Shown piece after piece: positions 33,300 to 42,020 of a stretch of DNA of 45,935 nt (positions within the stretch are counted from its first letter, which is position 1; each line of letters begins with the position of its first letter). Both the position numbers and the translations under genes were made by a program. The notes beneath the pieces are model-generated. The model saw only the letters and a program-made list of their open reading frames with translations. It was not told the DNA's origin and did not search any database. The stretch is from Hymenobacter artigasi (GTDB taxonomy: Bacteria > Bacteroidota > Bacteroidia > Cytophagales > Hymenobacteraceae): contig NZ_JAAVTK010000026.1 in NCBI RefSeq assembly GCF_012275535.1, forward strand, positions 1-45,935, written 5' to 3'.

Positions 33300-33321
33300 A
33301 AAAGCCGGCTTGCCGGCTTTT
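33300..33321. terminator. Terminator after the AhpD-like gene
   Basis: A perfect 10-bp stem AAAAGCCGGC/GCCGGCTTTT with a TT loop lies 70 bases past the stop codon. The A/T ends make it usable on both strands, which suits the convergent anti-sigma gene. Confidence 0.75.
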
Positions 33322-33425
33322 GATGCGTACAGCCGTTTTTACGACGCTTATTGGCGGCGGGTACGCGAGCGCCTTCCGGATACAGGGACCGGAAATTCCG
33401 GCCCGCCACCGGCCTCGTAAGCTGC

Positions 33426-33707
33426 CTAGCCCGCCGCCGGGCCGGAATGGCCGGCCTGGCGAATGAGCTGGTCCAGCTGCTGCGCCAGTTCGGGCGAGAG
33501 GGTTTCGTCGGGGCCACCGGTTGCATCGGGTTGCCCCAGGCGCCGGGCCAGCCGCGCCACTACCTGCGTTTGCCGGGCATAGCGGCGGCACAGCACGCAC
33601 ATGCTGAGGTGGGCCCACACGCTGGCCCGCTCGGTGGGGGAGAGGGGCAGCTCGGCCCGCTTCTCGATGAGCAGGGTGGCTTCGTTGCAGTTGAATAAGG
33701 CTGACAT
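33426..33707 (-). CDS. Small zinc-finger anti-sigma-like protein
   Basis: The start is ATG 33705-33707 (MSALFNCNEA), giving 93 residues. It has the zf-HC2 pattern: Cys7 near the start and HLSMCVLCRRYARQ, i.e. HxxxCxxC, which binds zinc in ZAS-type anti-sigma factors. No transmembrane helix follows, so it is probably soluble. It begins 25 bases after the ECF sigma gene on the same strand, the usual order for sigma and anti-sigma. Oxidation of the zinc thiols would release the sigma factor; this mechanism is known for the family, not shown here. Confidence 0.75.
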   Translation of the reverse strand: MSALFNCNEATLLIEKRAELPLSPTERASVWAHLSMCVLCRRYARQTQVVARLARRLGQPDATGGPDETLSPELAQQLDQLIRQAGHSGPAAG

Positions 33708-33732
33708 AGCGATAAGGAACGATAGGGAGGTA

Positions 33733-34332
33733 TTAGGAGCCCGAAAACCAGTGCTTTTCCAGGCACTTGCGCAGCTGCAGCTTGGCCCGGTGGATGATAA
33801 CCCAGTAGTTGGCCGGCGTAAGATTGAGCTGCTGACAGATTTCCTCGCCCGACATTTCTTCCACGAAGCGCAGGCTGAACACGGCCTGGTGCTGGGCGGG
33901 CAGCCGGCCCTGGCAGCCGAGCAGCTGCTCGGCCAGCTCGCGCTGTTCGAGCTGGGTGTCGGCGGCGGCCCACTCGCGGGGCTCTTCGCCCTTGCGCCAC
34001 TGCGTGCGGGCTCCGGTTTCGAAGTAGGTACCGTTGCCGGCCTCATCGGCCGCGCCGGGCAGCGGCACCAGCGGCGAGCGGGCCTGCTGGCGGTAGTAGT
34101 CGATGAGCTTGCGGCGCAGAATCACGAACAGCCACGTGCGCTCCGACGACTCCTGCCGGAACGAGGCCAGCGTGCCAAGCGCACTCACAATGGTTTCCTG
34201 CACCAGCTCTTCGGCGGCGGCCACCGTGGCCACCCGGCGGCGCACAAAGCGGAACATTTCGTTGCCGTAGCGGCTCAGCCACAAGTGGGGCTCGGGCGTG
34301 GTCGCAGCAATAGGAGCGGGGGCAGGAAGCAT
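33733..34332 (-). CDS. ECF-type RNA polymerase sigma factor
   Basis: The start is ATG 34330-34332, giving 199 residues. Region 2 is at about 18-85 (LSRYGNEMFRFVRRRVA, EELVQETIVSALGTLASFR, RTWLFVILRRKLIDYYRQ); region 4 at about 135-195 (LPAQHQAVFSLRFVEEMSGE, EICQQLNLTPANYWVIIHRA). The frame is open far upstream but without sigma-like content. A TGTAAGG-N15-CGAC motif on the same strand (34501-34476) is probably its autoregulated promoter; see the two further sites at 34557 and 37148. With the anti-sigma gene it forms a stress-response unit. Confidence 0.88.
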   Translation of the reverse strand: MLPAPAPIAATTPEPHLWLSRYGNEMFRFVRRRVATVAAAEELVQETIVSALGTLASFRQESSERTWLFVILRRKLIDYYRQQARSPLVPLPGAADEAGNGTYFETGARTQWRKGEEPREWAAADTQLEQRELAEQLLGCQGRLPAQHQAVFSLRFVEEMSGEEICQQLNLTPANYWVIIHRAKLQLRKCLEKHWFSGS

Positions 34333-34475
34333 AAGGCGTATAATATCTAAGCGAAAGCGGTGCCGCCCCTGCGGCCGGGGCCGAAGGTAACGAAAGCAGC
34401 CCGGTAGCTCCCGGCCGGATGGATAAGCCCCGGTAAGGTCGCCGTTGGTCCTGCCGCCTGCACTTTGCGGCGGCA

Positions 34476-34501
34476 GTCGTTGGCCCGGGGGCGGCCTTAC
34501 A
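34476..34501 (-). promoter_or_regulatory. Predicted ECF promoter upstream of the ECF sigma gene
   Basis: On the minus strand TGTAAGG (34501-34495) is followed by 15 bases and CGACTG (from 34479). It resembles ECF -35/-10 spacing and lies 144 bases before the sigma start. The rest of the 34333-34753 gap holds the site below and an AT-rich stretch (34640-34700) but no gene. Confidence 0.55.
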
Positions 34502-34556
34502 GGACCGGGCATTTTTTCTTCGGAATTGAAAAGCCAGCTGATTTCTTGGTAGCCGC

Positions 34557-34583
34557 TGTAAGGTGCAGCCTGGGTGGTGCGAC
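34557..34583 (+). promoter_or_regulatory. Predicted ECF promoter upstream of the oxidoreductase gene
   Basis: TGTAAGG (34557-34563), 16 bases, then CGACTGCC (from 34580). It repeats the motif found for the divergent sigma gene, including the CGACTGCC half, and points at the gene starting at 34754. Confidence 0.5.
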
Positions 34584-34753
34584 TGCCAGTAATATCGGAC
34601 CGGCACTGAGGCTGCTGCTTGCAGGGCATTAAGCCCTGGCCATTTGATACATATATTTCCCATAATCAACCGTTTAGTAAAGCTATAAACTGGCATTGTA
34701 GCGAGAAATATTCGGTTTGTTTCTCTTGTTTCCCACCTTCCCTGTTCTCCCGA

Positions 34754-36109
34754 ATGATGACGCAACACACCTTTGATATCCTGGTAATTGGTACTGGCGG
34801 CGGCGGCAGCGTGGCCGCCCGCAAATGCGCGGCCGCCGGCAAGCGCGTGGCCATCGTGGATGCGCTGCCCTTTGGCGGCACCTGCGCCCTGCGGGGCTGC
34901 GACCCCAAGAAGGTGTTGCTCGGCGCGGCCGAGGCCGTGGCCCGCTCGCGGCAGCTGCTGGGCCACGGCCTGCAGCAGGAAGCCGTTATCAGCTGGCCCG
35001 AGCTGGTAGCCTTCAAGCGCACGTTCACCGAGCCGGTGCCGGCTAAAAAGGAAGCCAGCTTCGAGCAGGCCGGCATTCGCACGTTCCACGGCGTAGCCCG
35101 TTTCACCGGCCCGCATACCGTGCAGATTGGCGATGATGTGCTCGAAGCGAAGCAGTTTGTGATTGCCACCGGGGCGCGGCCACGGCCGCTGAGCATTCCG
35201 GGCGAGGAGCTGCTGCTCGACAGCAGCGACTTCATGGAGCTGCCGGAGCTGCCCGCCGACATGACCTTTGTGGGGGGCGGCTACATCGCCTTCGAGTTTG
35301 CCCACCTCGTGGCCCGCTGCGGGGTGCAGGCGCGCATCATTCACCGGGGGCCGCGGCCGCTCGAAAACTTCGATGCCGACCTGGTCGGCCACCTGCTCAC
35401 GGCCACCCGGGGGGCGGGCATCGAGGTGGTGCTCAACACCGAAGTAGCGGGCGTGGAGCGCCTGCCCGATGGCCGCCTGCGGCTGCGCACCACCGCCCAG
35501 GGCCAGGCCAGGGAGCTGACGGTCAGCCTGGCCATCCACGCGGCCGGCCGCGAGCCGGCCCTGGCCGAGCTGAACCTGGAAGCCGCCGGGGTGGCCTGCA
35601 CCCGCCACGGCGTAACGGTGAACGAGTACCTGCAGAGCACCACCCACCCCGACGTGTACGCCGCCGGCGACGCGGCGGCCTCCGGACTGCCCCTGACGCC
35701 GGTAGCCGGCAAAGCCTCGCATGTAGTGGCCGCTAACCTGCTCGAAGGCAACCATAAAACCATCGAGTACGGCGTCGTTCCCTCAGCAGTATTCACCCAC
35801 CCGGTGCTGGCCAGCGTGGGCCTCACCGAGGCGGAGGCCACCAAACAGGGCCTGAAGTTCCGGGTAAAGACCGACGTGACCACCGGCTGGTTTACCTCCA
35901 AGCGCCTGAGCACGCCGGTTTCGGCCTTCAAGGTGCTGGTGGATGAGGATACCGACCAGATTCTGGGCGCCCACCTGTTGAGCCCCAACGCCGAGGAAGT
36001 TATCAACCTGTTCATGCTGGCCATGCACGCCAAGCTGCCGGCCAGCGAGGTGAAGCAGCTGATATTCGCCTACCCAACCGCTTCTTCGGACATTATTTAC
36101 ATGCTATGA
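34754..36109 (+). CDS. Glutathione reductase-like flavin disulfide oxidoreductase
   Basis: The start is the first ATG of ATGATG at 34754, giving 451 residues. FAD fold GTGGGGSVAARKCAAAGKRV, redox pair Cys44/Cys49 in GGTCALRGCDPKK, NAD(P)H motif FVGGGYIAFEFAHLV, second FAD motif YAAGDAA, and a dimerisation domain with AVFTHPVLASVGLTEAEA. The usual HPTxSE near the end is replaced by FAYPTASSD, which keeps the general shape but not the catalytic His. It is divergent from the ECF sigma gene and carries a matching ECF-type promoter motif, so it is probably part of that response, reducing a thiol or disulfide. Confidence 0.85.
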   Translation: MMTQHTFDILVIGTGGGGSVAARKCAAAGKRVAIVDALPFGGTCALRGCDPKKVLLGAAEAVARSRQLLGHGLQQEAVISWPELVAFKRTFTEPVPAKKEASFEQAGIRTFHGVARFTGPHTVQIGDDVLEAKQFVIATGARPRPLSIPGEELLLDSSDFMELPELPADMTFVGGGYIAFEFAHLVARCGVQARIIHRGPRPLENFDADLVGHLLTATRGAGIEVVLNTEVAGVERLPDGRLRLRTTAQGQARELTVSLAIHAAGREPALAELNLEAAGVACTRHGVTVNEYLQSTTHPDVYAAGDAAASGLPLTPVAGKASHVVAANLLEGNHKTIEYGVVPSAVFTHPVLASVGLTEAEATKQGLKFRVKTDVTTGWFTSKRLSTPVSAFKVLVDEDTDQILGAHLLSPNAEEVINLFMLAMHAKLPASEVKQLIFAYPTASSDIIYML

Positions 36110-36252
36110 GGCATCGTTTGTTCTACGTTCGGAGCGGTTGTGTATTTGAGTAAAGCATCTGGGCGCAGCTCGGTTGCAGCACAGCCTATTTAGCCCAAAT
36201 ACTGGTGTTTAAGCAGTTGCGTGCTGCCGCTGCGGCCGCCGGCCATAATAGC

Positions 36253-37029
36253 CTACAGCTTGTCCTGCCGAACAAGCCGCCGGTAGAGTCCTACCAGCCG
36301 GGGCTGCGATACCCCCAGCCAGTACAGCCCGGCCAGCAGGGTAAAGGCCGCCTGCAGGCGGTACACCCCGTTATCGAGGTACTTACGGGCGGAGGTGATA
36401 ACGGCGCGCGGCATTATTTGAAACGGCCCATGCGCCTGCAGCCGCTGCACAATTTCCTGGTCCTCCATCAGTATCAGGTCCTCGCGAAAGCCGCATATCT
36501 GCGCAAACAACTCGCGCTGCACGAACAGGCTTTGGTCGCCGAAGCGCACCAGCAGCAGCGGCAGGCGCGTGCACCAGGCGCTGAAGCCCAGAAACCAGTG
36601 CCCGTGGTCGAAGGCCAGGCGGTAGCAGCCGCTGCCGTAGCCCTGCCGCCGGGCCCGCCGCAAGTCGGCCAAAAAGCCGGGCGGGGGGTAAGAGTCGGCG
36701 TGCAGGAAATAGAGGATGTCGCCGCTGGCCTGGCTGGCCCCGTAGTTGAGCTGGGCGGCGCGGCCTTTGCGCGGGCTGCGCACCACGGCCGCGCCCGCCC
36801 GCCGGGCCAGCCCCCGGGTGTCGTCGGTGCTGCCCCCGTCGACCACAATGATTTCCAGGTCCGGCTCATCGGCCGTGGCCTGGCGCAGGTGGGCCAGCAG
36901 CGCCCCGATACCGGGGGCTTCGTTGTAAGTCGGAATGATGATGCTGACCGTTGCCACCGCGATGCCCCCGGCTCCGCAACCCGCCGGAACACTAGGTAAA
37001 AGCACGGGGGGGGAGGCGGCAGTTGGCAT
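36253..37029 (-). CDS. Family 2 glycosyltransferase, arsenosugar-biosynthesis type (TIGR04283-like)
   Basis: The protein has 258 residues. GT2 fold: VSIIIPTYNEAPGIGALL, EIIVVDGGSTDDT and YFLHADSYPPPGF with the DxD-like HAD, then RFGDQSLFVQRELF and LMEDQEIVQRLQ. The block order and GDQ/MEDQE motifs match the family often called TIGR04283, linked to the radical-SAM arsenosugar gene arsS. The usual partners (arsS, DUF2064) are not in this window. The true start may be the ATG at 37027-37029 or a later GTG before VSIIIP. Confidence 0.8.
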   Translation of the reverse strand: MPTAASPPVLLPSVPAGCGAGGIAVATVSIIIPTYNEAPGIGALLAHLRQATADEPDLEIIVVDGGSTDDTRGLARRAGAAVVRSPRKGRAAQLNYGASQASGDILYFLHADSYPPPGFLADLRRARRQGYGSGCYRLAFDHGHWFLGFSAWCTRLPLLLVRFGDQSLFVQRELFAQICGFREDLILMEDQEIVQRLQAHGPFQIMPRAVITSARKYLDNGVYRLQAAFTLLAGLYWLGVSQPRLVGLYRRLVRQDKL

Positions 37030-37147
37030 GCGTTAAGTACTAAGCTGAAAGAGGCGACCAGAGGCATTTCAGCCCATTGATTTTACTCCGAGTACGCCCG
37101 CCTGGTGCGGGGTGTTGCCGGGCCGGGCAAATAAAAGGCATTCTAAT

Positions 37148-37173
37148 TGTAAGGACTTTTCCCTGTTTCCGAC
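37148..37173 (+). promoter_or_regulatory. Predicted ECF promoter upstream of the TlpA-like gene
   Basis: TGTAAGG (37148-37154), 15 bases, CGAC (37170-37173), exactly the spacing found for the ECF sigma gene itself. It lies 69 bases before the start at 37243 and points toward it. Confidence 0.55.
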
Positions 37174-37174
37174 C

Positions 37175-37192
37175 ACCCGTCTGCAGACGGGT
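37175..37192. promoter_or_regulatory. 18-bp perfect palindrome at the ECF-type promoter
   Basis: ACCCGTCTGCAGACGGGT is its own reverse complement and begins two bases after the CGAC half of the promoter motif, i.e. around the expected transcription start. It could be an operator or the leader's first hairpin. Confidence 0.4.
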
Positions 37193-37242
37193 TCGGGGCG
37201 GGTCGACGCTCCTTTTGTCAATAATTCTTTTTAAAACTGCGG

Positions 37243-37872
37243 ATGTTGAATTGTAAAAGTCGCCGGTCGTGGCTTCCCCTGGCCCTGCTGGTGCTCGCGC
37301 CGCTTACCGGCCTGCATCCCATGGGGCGCAGCGGCGGGCAGCACAGCCAGCTGGCTACCGGCCGCTGGCAGGCCGAGATACCCGCCCGGCCTACTTCGGC
37401 CATGCCGGTGGCACTCACCAAGCACGCAAACTACCCCCACAACCTGCCCCTGGTCACGCTCGACGGCCAGGCCGTGAACCTGAGCGACCTGGAAGGCAAA
37501 GTGGTGTTCGTGAACCTATGGGCCAGCTGGTGCCTGCCCTGCGTAGTCGAGCTGCCGGGCATCGAAGCGCTCTATAAAAAGATGGACCCGAAAAAGGTTG
37601 CCTTTGTTCTGATTTCACTTGATGAGAACCCGGCGAAGGCGAAGGCCCTGCTCAGGCGGCGGGGCTACACCTTTCCGGTCTATTTCCCTACCAACAACCA
37701 CCCGCTGCCCGCGCCGTTCGATTCCAGCGCTATTCCGTCTACCATTATTCTCGGGCCCGATGGGCAGGTTGCCGCCCGCTACGATGGCATGGCCCGGTAC
37801 AACACGCCGGAATTTAAAGCCGCTCTGGAGCAGCTGGCCGGTGCTGCCAGCCCTTCGGCAGGGGCTTACTAA
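37243..37872 (+). CDS. TlpA-like exported thioredoxin-fold protein
   Basis: The protein has 209 residues. A signal segment at about 8-24 is followed by a linker and a TlpA/ResA-type thioredoxin domain from about residue 60: LPLVTLDGQAVNLSDLEGKV, WASWC(97)LPC(100) with the redox pair, VAFVLISLDENP and the cis-Pro block SSAIPSTIILGPDGQVAARY. Members reduce disulfides in the periplasm. The predicted ECF promoter upstream suggests it answers to the same signal as the two reductase genes around 34 kb. Confidence 0.85.
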   Translation: MLNCKSRRSWLPLALLVLAPLTGLHPMGRSGGQHSQLATGRWQAEIPARPTSAMPVALTKHANYPHNLPLVTLDGQAVNLSDLEGKVVFVNLWASWCLPCVVELPGIEALYKKMDPKKVAFVLISLDENPAKAKALLRRRGYTFPVYFPTNNHPLPAPFDSSAIPSTIILGPDGQVAARYDGMARYNTPEFKAALEQLAGAASPSAGAY

Positions 37873-38151
37873 CGCCGTTCTCAAATACGACAGGACGTTT
37901 TTTTCAGCCTGTACTTTCAGTGCCGGGAAGCCGGATGCAGGACAGGAAAAGGGTGGCCTTAGCCGATTGGGCTTTGGGAGCACCGGCCAGGCAAGCCACA
38001 CGCCCCGAATTCAGTATTCCGGCACAACGCTGCCGAATGGCTGCCCGGCACGCCCTCCCACAGGCAGTCGCACCGGGCAACCCCGCCGATACCAGCACAG
38101 TATTACCACTCATTACTGCTCCTGTTTTTCGCTCACTTAGTCCCTGTTGCC

Positions 38152-39027
38152 GTGGCGCTACTTCCCTTTTCCGCTCCCTTGTTGCGCCGTTTCGACCGCT
38201 GGGCCGGCCCGGCGCTGGCTGTAGCCGCCATGGGCCTGCTGCTGCTCGAAACCCGCCACCCCCTACGCCGCCGCACCCGGCCCCGGCCCGAGCGGTGGCT
38301 GCGCAATGCCCTGGTGGCCGCGCCCGCCCTGCCCGCCATGCGCCTCACGCTGCTGCCGGCCATGGTGGGCCTGGCCCAGTCCTGGGCCCCCGGCCGGCCG
38401 GTGCTGGCCCGCCTGCCCGCGCCCCTGCGCCTGGCCGCCGAAGTGCTGCTGCTCGACTACCTGGGCTATACCTGGCACCGCCTGCTGCACGCGCCCCTGC
38501 TCTGGCGGCTGCACCGCGTGCACCACAACGACCTGGACATGGACCTGACCACGGCCTGGCGCTTCCACTTTGGCGAGATGCTGGCCAGCATTCCCTGGCG
38601 CGCCGGCCTGCCCGCGCTGCTGGGCGTGCGGCCGGCCACGGTGCTGGGCTTCGAAGCCGTGTTTGAGGCCTGCACGGCCTTTCACCACAGCAACTGGCGG
38701 CTGCCCTTTGCCGTGGAGCAGCGGCTGGTGCGCGTCGTGGTCACACCGCGCACGCATGGCATCCACCACTCGCAGGTGCAGCGCGAAACCGACAGCAACT
38801 TTGGCGTCGTGCTCACGCTTTGGGACCGGCTGCACCGCACCCTGCGCCTGAACGTGCCCCAGCAGGCCCTCACCATCGGCGTGCCCGCCTACCCGGAACC
38901 GGCACAGATGCCGGTGGCGCGCCTGCTGGCCCTGCCGCTGGAGCCGCTACAGCCCTGGGCCCGCCCCGACGGCTCGGTACCGGCCCGGGCAGAATTGGCT
39001 GGTCCTCTGCACGTGCTGGTGCCGTAA
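38152..39027 (+). CDS. Fatty-acid hydroxylase/sterol desaturase family membrane protein
   Basis: The protein has 291 residues from GTG 38152. Membrane segments are predicted at about 15-33, 45-75 and 90-110. The diiron His clusters are all visible: HRLLH, HRVHHND, HHSNW and HGIHHSQ, the HxxxH/HxxHH patterns of this superfamily, which uses O2 to hydroxylate or desaturate lipids. The substrate is unknown. The 278 bases before it show no gene. It stands alone on the plus strand before the truncated DUF547 gene. Confidence 0.85.
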   Translation: MALLPFSAPLLRRFDRWAGPALAVAAMGLLLLETRHPLRRRTRPRPERWLRNALVAAPALPAMRLTLLPAMVGLAQSWAPGRPVLARLPAPLRLAAEVLLLDYLGYTWHRLLHAPLLWRLHRVHHNDLDMDLTTAWRFHFGEMLASIPWRAGLPALLGVRPATVLGFEAVFEACTAFHHSNWRLPFAVEQRLVRVVVTPRTHGIHHSQVQRETDSNFGVVLTLWDRLHRTLRLNVPQQALTIGVPAYPEPAQMPVARLLALPLEPLQPWARPDGSVPARAELAGPLHVLVP

Positions 39028-39043
39028 GGCTGGCCGAGGCCGA

Positions 39044-39655
39044 TTACTGCTCGTTGAGCTGCCAGTTATAGTCCAGGAAGGTAAGTGGGGTCTGTTCGTC
39101 GATTTTGGTTTTCGAATACCGATTTACCCACTTTGCCACCGACTGGCCGTTGCTGGTCCAGTCGCTCTTGTACCAGCCAAAGTAGTTGGAGAGCTGTGCC
39201 TTGCCGGGGCTGATGCTGTTTTTAGCCGGGTCGTTCAGAAAGTCACGGCCCTGGTCATCGAACTGGGCATCGAGGCGGGCGGCAGTGTAGGCCTCGTTGC
39301 GCAGCCGGGCGCAGGACATGGAAGCGCACACCAGCGCGAAGTGAATGCGCGGGTCGTCGTACTGCTTACGCAGCGTGCCGTGCTCGATGTTGTCGAGGCT
39401 CATTTTCTCGCCCCCGATGCTGAAAAACTTCGCGGCCCAGGGCGTCGTCACGAAGGGAATTTGAATGGAGGAGCCGATTTCCTTGATGCTCTTGACGGGG
39501 TAGTAATTCAAAATCAACCGGATGGTGTAGGCATTGTAGGCGTTTATCCAGTACGCCAGCTGCTCGTTCCTGCTCCAGCTGGCCGCCGGCGGGTTTTTGC
39601 TCAGCAGTGCCAGGTAGTGGTTGAATTCCTTCTCGTCGGCCTTAAAGGGCTGCTC
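39044..39655 (-). pseudogene. 5'-truncated DUF547 gene
   Basis: The frame from 39655 to the stop at 39044-39046 matches DUF547 proteins well (FKADEKEFNHYLALLSKN, NEQLAYWINAYNAYTIRLI, NNIEHG-like DNIEHGTLRKQYDDPRIHFA, LVCASMSCARLRNEAY). It begins abruptly after a TGA (39656-39658) with no start codon; the signal peptide and the first 50 or so residues of family members are missing. Upstream bases are AT-rich and unrelated. It is most likely a remnant cut by a rearrangement; a short product from an internal TTG is possible but would lack the domain's first part. Confidence 0.8.
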
Positions 39656-39827
39656 TCAGAAAACGGAAAATATAGCACGTTAAGGCTTACAAGCGCCTTT
39701 CGTGAACGCGATTTACAATCTGCGAACGTCGTTCACAATACGTAAAAGAGCTTATGTCTTACTTGAACCACCGTTTGGCTGAACTCATCTTACCTTCCGG
39801 CCTCCCCATTCTGTTTTCGCCTTTCCC

Positions 39828-40094
39828 ATGGACTTTATAGCGCAGCTGGTTCGCATTAGCACGGTCTTGGCCCAAGCGGGCCACCCGGCCAGTGCGCACG
39901 CGTTAGAAGATTGCCACCTGGCCCTGGGTACGCTGGGAGAGGTCCTGCAGTCCTCCTGCGGTGTGTTGCTGGACCTGCGCAAGCAGCTACCCGACGCCTA
40001 CGCCCTGGTGGAGAACGAGGCAGAAGCCGTGCTCGCGTATGCCGTCCGCCTCCATTACCTCCCGCCCTCGGCGACCAACCGGCTCGTCCGGTAG
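39828..40094 (+). CDS. Small protein of unknown function
   Basis: The protein has 88 residues, mainly helical (TVLAQAGHPASAHALEDCHL, ENEAEAVLAYAVRLHYLPP). There is no signal peptide, metal motif or known family. It sits alone between the DUF547 remnant and the decay zone. Codon use looks normal for the window, so it may be real. Confidence 0.5.
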   Translation: MDFIAQLVRISTVLAQAGHPASAHALEDCHLALGTLGEVLQSSCGVLLDLRKQLPDAYALVENEAEAVLAYAVRLHYLPPSATNRLVR

Positions 40095-40148
40095 CGGCCG
40101 GTGCCGCAGGGCCACTCCCGCACGCCGGGCGCAGGGGGCGCTGAAAAA

Positions 40149-40507
40149 TTAGCCAAGGAAACCAACTGCTCGTTTGTAGCAAGCGCGTAAAACGGCAGTA
40201 GTGCTCCAGGCTGCCGCGCAGCCGTACCGGGCTGGGTGCGCCACCCGGTAAGGCTGCGAAGCGGACGTTTCGGGCAAATAAAACAGGGCATCAAACGCGT
40301 TGGACAGGGGCGCGTACCACCTAAACTGGTATTCCCCGCCGCGGGGCAGTTCCGTTGCGCCAATCTGCCGAAACTTTAAGTTCTTGGTCAGCCACTTATC
40401 AGCCTTGGCCGCACTGCGCAGATGGAGGAAATAATTGGGCGGGGTCGCTCGGCTTCTATTTCGAGCCGGTAGTGCCATTCGTTATGGATGGAATGCGTCA
40501 AGTTCAT
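40149..40507 (-). pseudogene. Frameshifted gene of unknown family
   Basis: An ATG at 40505-40507 opens MNLTHSIHNEWHYRLEIEAE. Near 40437-40450, in a run of C/G, the reading passes to another frame, NYFLHLRSAAKADKWLTKNL, which continues with LPRGGEYQFRWYAPLSNAF and stops at 40149. Joined, the two parts give about 119 residues of convincing protein-like sequence. I recognise no family. A sequencing error in the C/G run could mimic the frameshift. Confidence 0.5.
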
Positions 40508-40605
40508 AGCGTAGGCCAAGTACTCAATTGCATAAAGCGGAGGTAGCCGCTGGCGGTTTAGTCGTAGCGCGTAGCCAAGTGGCGAAACTGCTTGAGTTGG
40601 CTCAT
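40504..40605 (-). mobile_element. C-terminal scrap of an IS5-like transposase
   Basis: The minus-strand frame from ATG 40603-40605 reads SQLKQFRHLATRYD, stop, TASGYLRFMQLS and ends at 40504. This resembles the last 30 residues of IS5-superfamily transposases (F-R-LATRYDKTA--YL---QLA). The internal TAG and the absence of the rest mark it as a fossil. The AT-rich stretch 40610-40660 next to it has no terminal repeat that I can see. Confidence 0.5.
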
Positions 40606-40748
40606 GAGCTACTCCGTTTATTCAAATTTTATTAATAATATATTTTCATCTTTGTGGTAGTTAGGACGGAGACTGCACAAGCCTGTCTTTGTCACAGGCA
40701 GCTTGTCCATGGGCTTCTTTGCTCTTTCATACCGTCAATTGTTTTCTT

Positions 40749-42020
40749 ATGAATACGCCATCGCCTCAGATAGCCAGCGGCTTCGCCCCCGTGACCACCT
40801 CCGACCGGTTTGTGCTGCTCGATGCCTTGCGGGCCCTGGCCCTGGTGGGCGTGTGCTTTGCCAATCTGGAATGGTTCACCGGCTACCGCTTAGTGCCAAT
40901 GGCCTCGGTCGAACACTGGCCGCTGGTCGATAAGGTGACGATGCAGCTCTCGCAGCTGTTCATCGACGGCAAGGCTTTTGGCTTGTTCTCGCTCTTGTTT
41001 GGGGTGGGCTTTGCTGTGCAGCTGCACCGGGCCGAAGCGCGGGGCACCGACGGGGCCCGCTTTTTTGCCCGTCGCCTGGGCATTCTGCTCCTGTTTGGGG
41101 CCGTGCACGCCCTGCTGCTGTGGTACGGCGACATCCTGCAGTCGTACGCGCTGGTGGGGTTTGCCCTGCTGCTCTTCCGCCATTATTCCGACCGGGCGCT
41201 GCTGCGCTGGGGCGTGGGGCTATCCTTGATGGGCTTTCTGGTGAACCTTGGGTGGCATCAGCTGGTGCCCGCGCTGCCCGCGGCCACCTACGAGGCCCAT
41301 CTGGACCACGCCGTTCGCACCTTCGCGGGCCCCTCGTACGGCGCCACGCTGGCGGCCAACCTGGGTATGATTTGGGAAGACCAAGTGCTCAGCTGGGGGC
41401 CGCCGGTGGCCGGGTGCTGGATACTCGCCCGGCTGCTGCTGGGGTACTGCTTCGGGCGCTGGGCCATGCGTACCGGCTTCTTTCAGAATCCGGCCGCTTA
41501 CGCACGACCCTTGCGTCGGCTTTTTGGCTGGACGCTGGTGGTGGGGCTAGGTGGCGGGCTCCTGCTGCGGGCCGTGAGCGTGCTGCTGCTGGCCCACCGC
41601 CTCAGCCCGGACGGCTATCTTGTCTTGATACGCGAAGTGTTGCGCGACCCCGCGGACCTGGCCCTGTCGGTCGCGTACGCCGCGGGGTTTGGCCTGTTGG
41701 CCCTGCGCGCCCGCTGGGCAGCCGCCCTTGGGGTGCTGGCCCCGATGGGGCAAATGGCACTCACCAACTACCTGATGCAAACCCTGGTGGGCCTGTGGCT
41801 GTGCTACGGCTACGGCTTGGGGCTGGGGCTGATTGGCCACATCGGGCCCTTTGCCAGCGTGGGCGTGTGTGCCGCCGAGGTGCTGGCCCAACTGGCGTTT
41901 AGTCACTGGTGGATGCGGCGCTTCCGCTTTGGCCCGGCCGAGTGGTTGTGGCGCTCGCTCAGCTATGGGCACTGGCAACCCCTGCGCCGGCCCATACCCG
42001 CAGTGGTAGCGTTTGGCTGA
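40749..42020 (+). CDS. DUF418 family membrane protein (YeiB-like)
   Basis: The start is ATG 40749 (MNTPSPQIAS), giving 423 residues. It begins with RFVLLDALRALALVGVCFAN, the usual DUF418 opening, and has about ten transmembrane helices. The C-terminal DUF418 block is clear: LAPMGQMALTNYLMQTLVGL, followed by FSHWWMRRFRFGPAEWLWRS. The family is proposed to move small molecules, but no substrate is known. It is the only intact gene between 40.1 and 42.8 kb. Confidence 0.88.
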   Translation: MNTPSPQIASGFAPVTTSDRFVLLDALRALALVGVCFANLEWFTGYRLVPMASVEHWPLVDKVTMQLSQLFIDGKAFGLFSLLFGVGFAVQLHRAEARGTDGARFFARRLGILLLFGAVHALLLWYGDILQSYALVGFALLLFRHYSDRALLRWGVGLSLMGFLVNLGWHQLVPALPAATYEAHLDHAVRTFAGPSYGATLAANLGMIWEDQVLSWGPPVAGCWILARLLLGYCFGRWAMRTGFFQNPAAYARPLRRLFGWTLVVGLGGGLLLRAVSVLLLAHRLSPDGYLVLIREVLRDPADLALSVAYAAGFGLLALRARWAAALGVLAPMGQMALTNYLMQTLVGLWLCYGYGLGLGLIGHIGPFASVGVCAAEVLAQLAFSHWWMRRFRFGPAEWLWRSLSYGHWQPLRRPIPAVVAFG

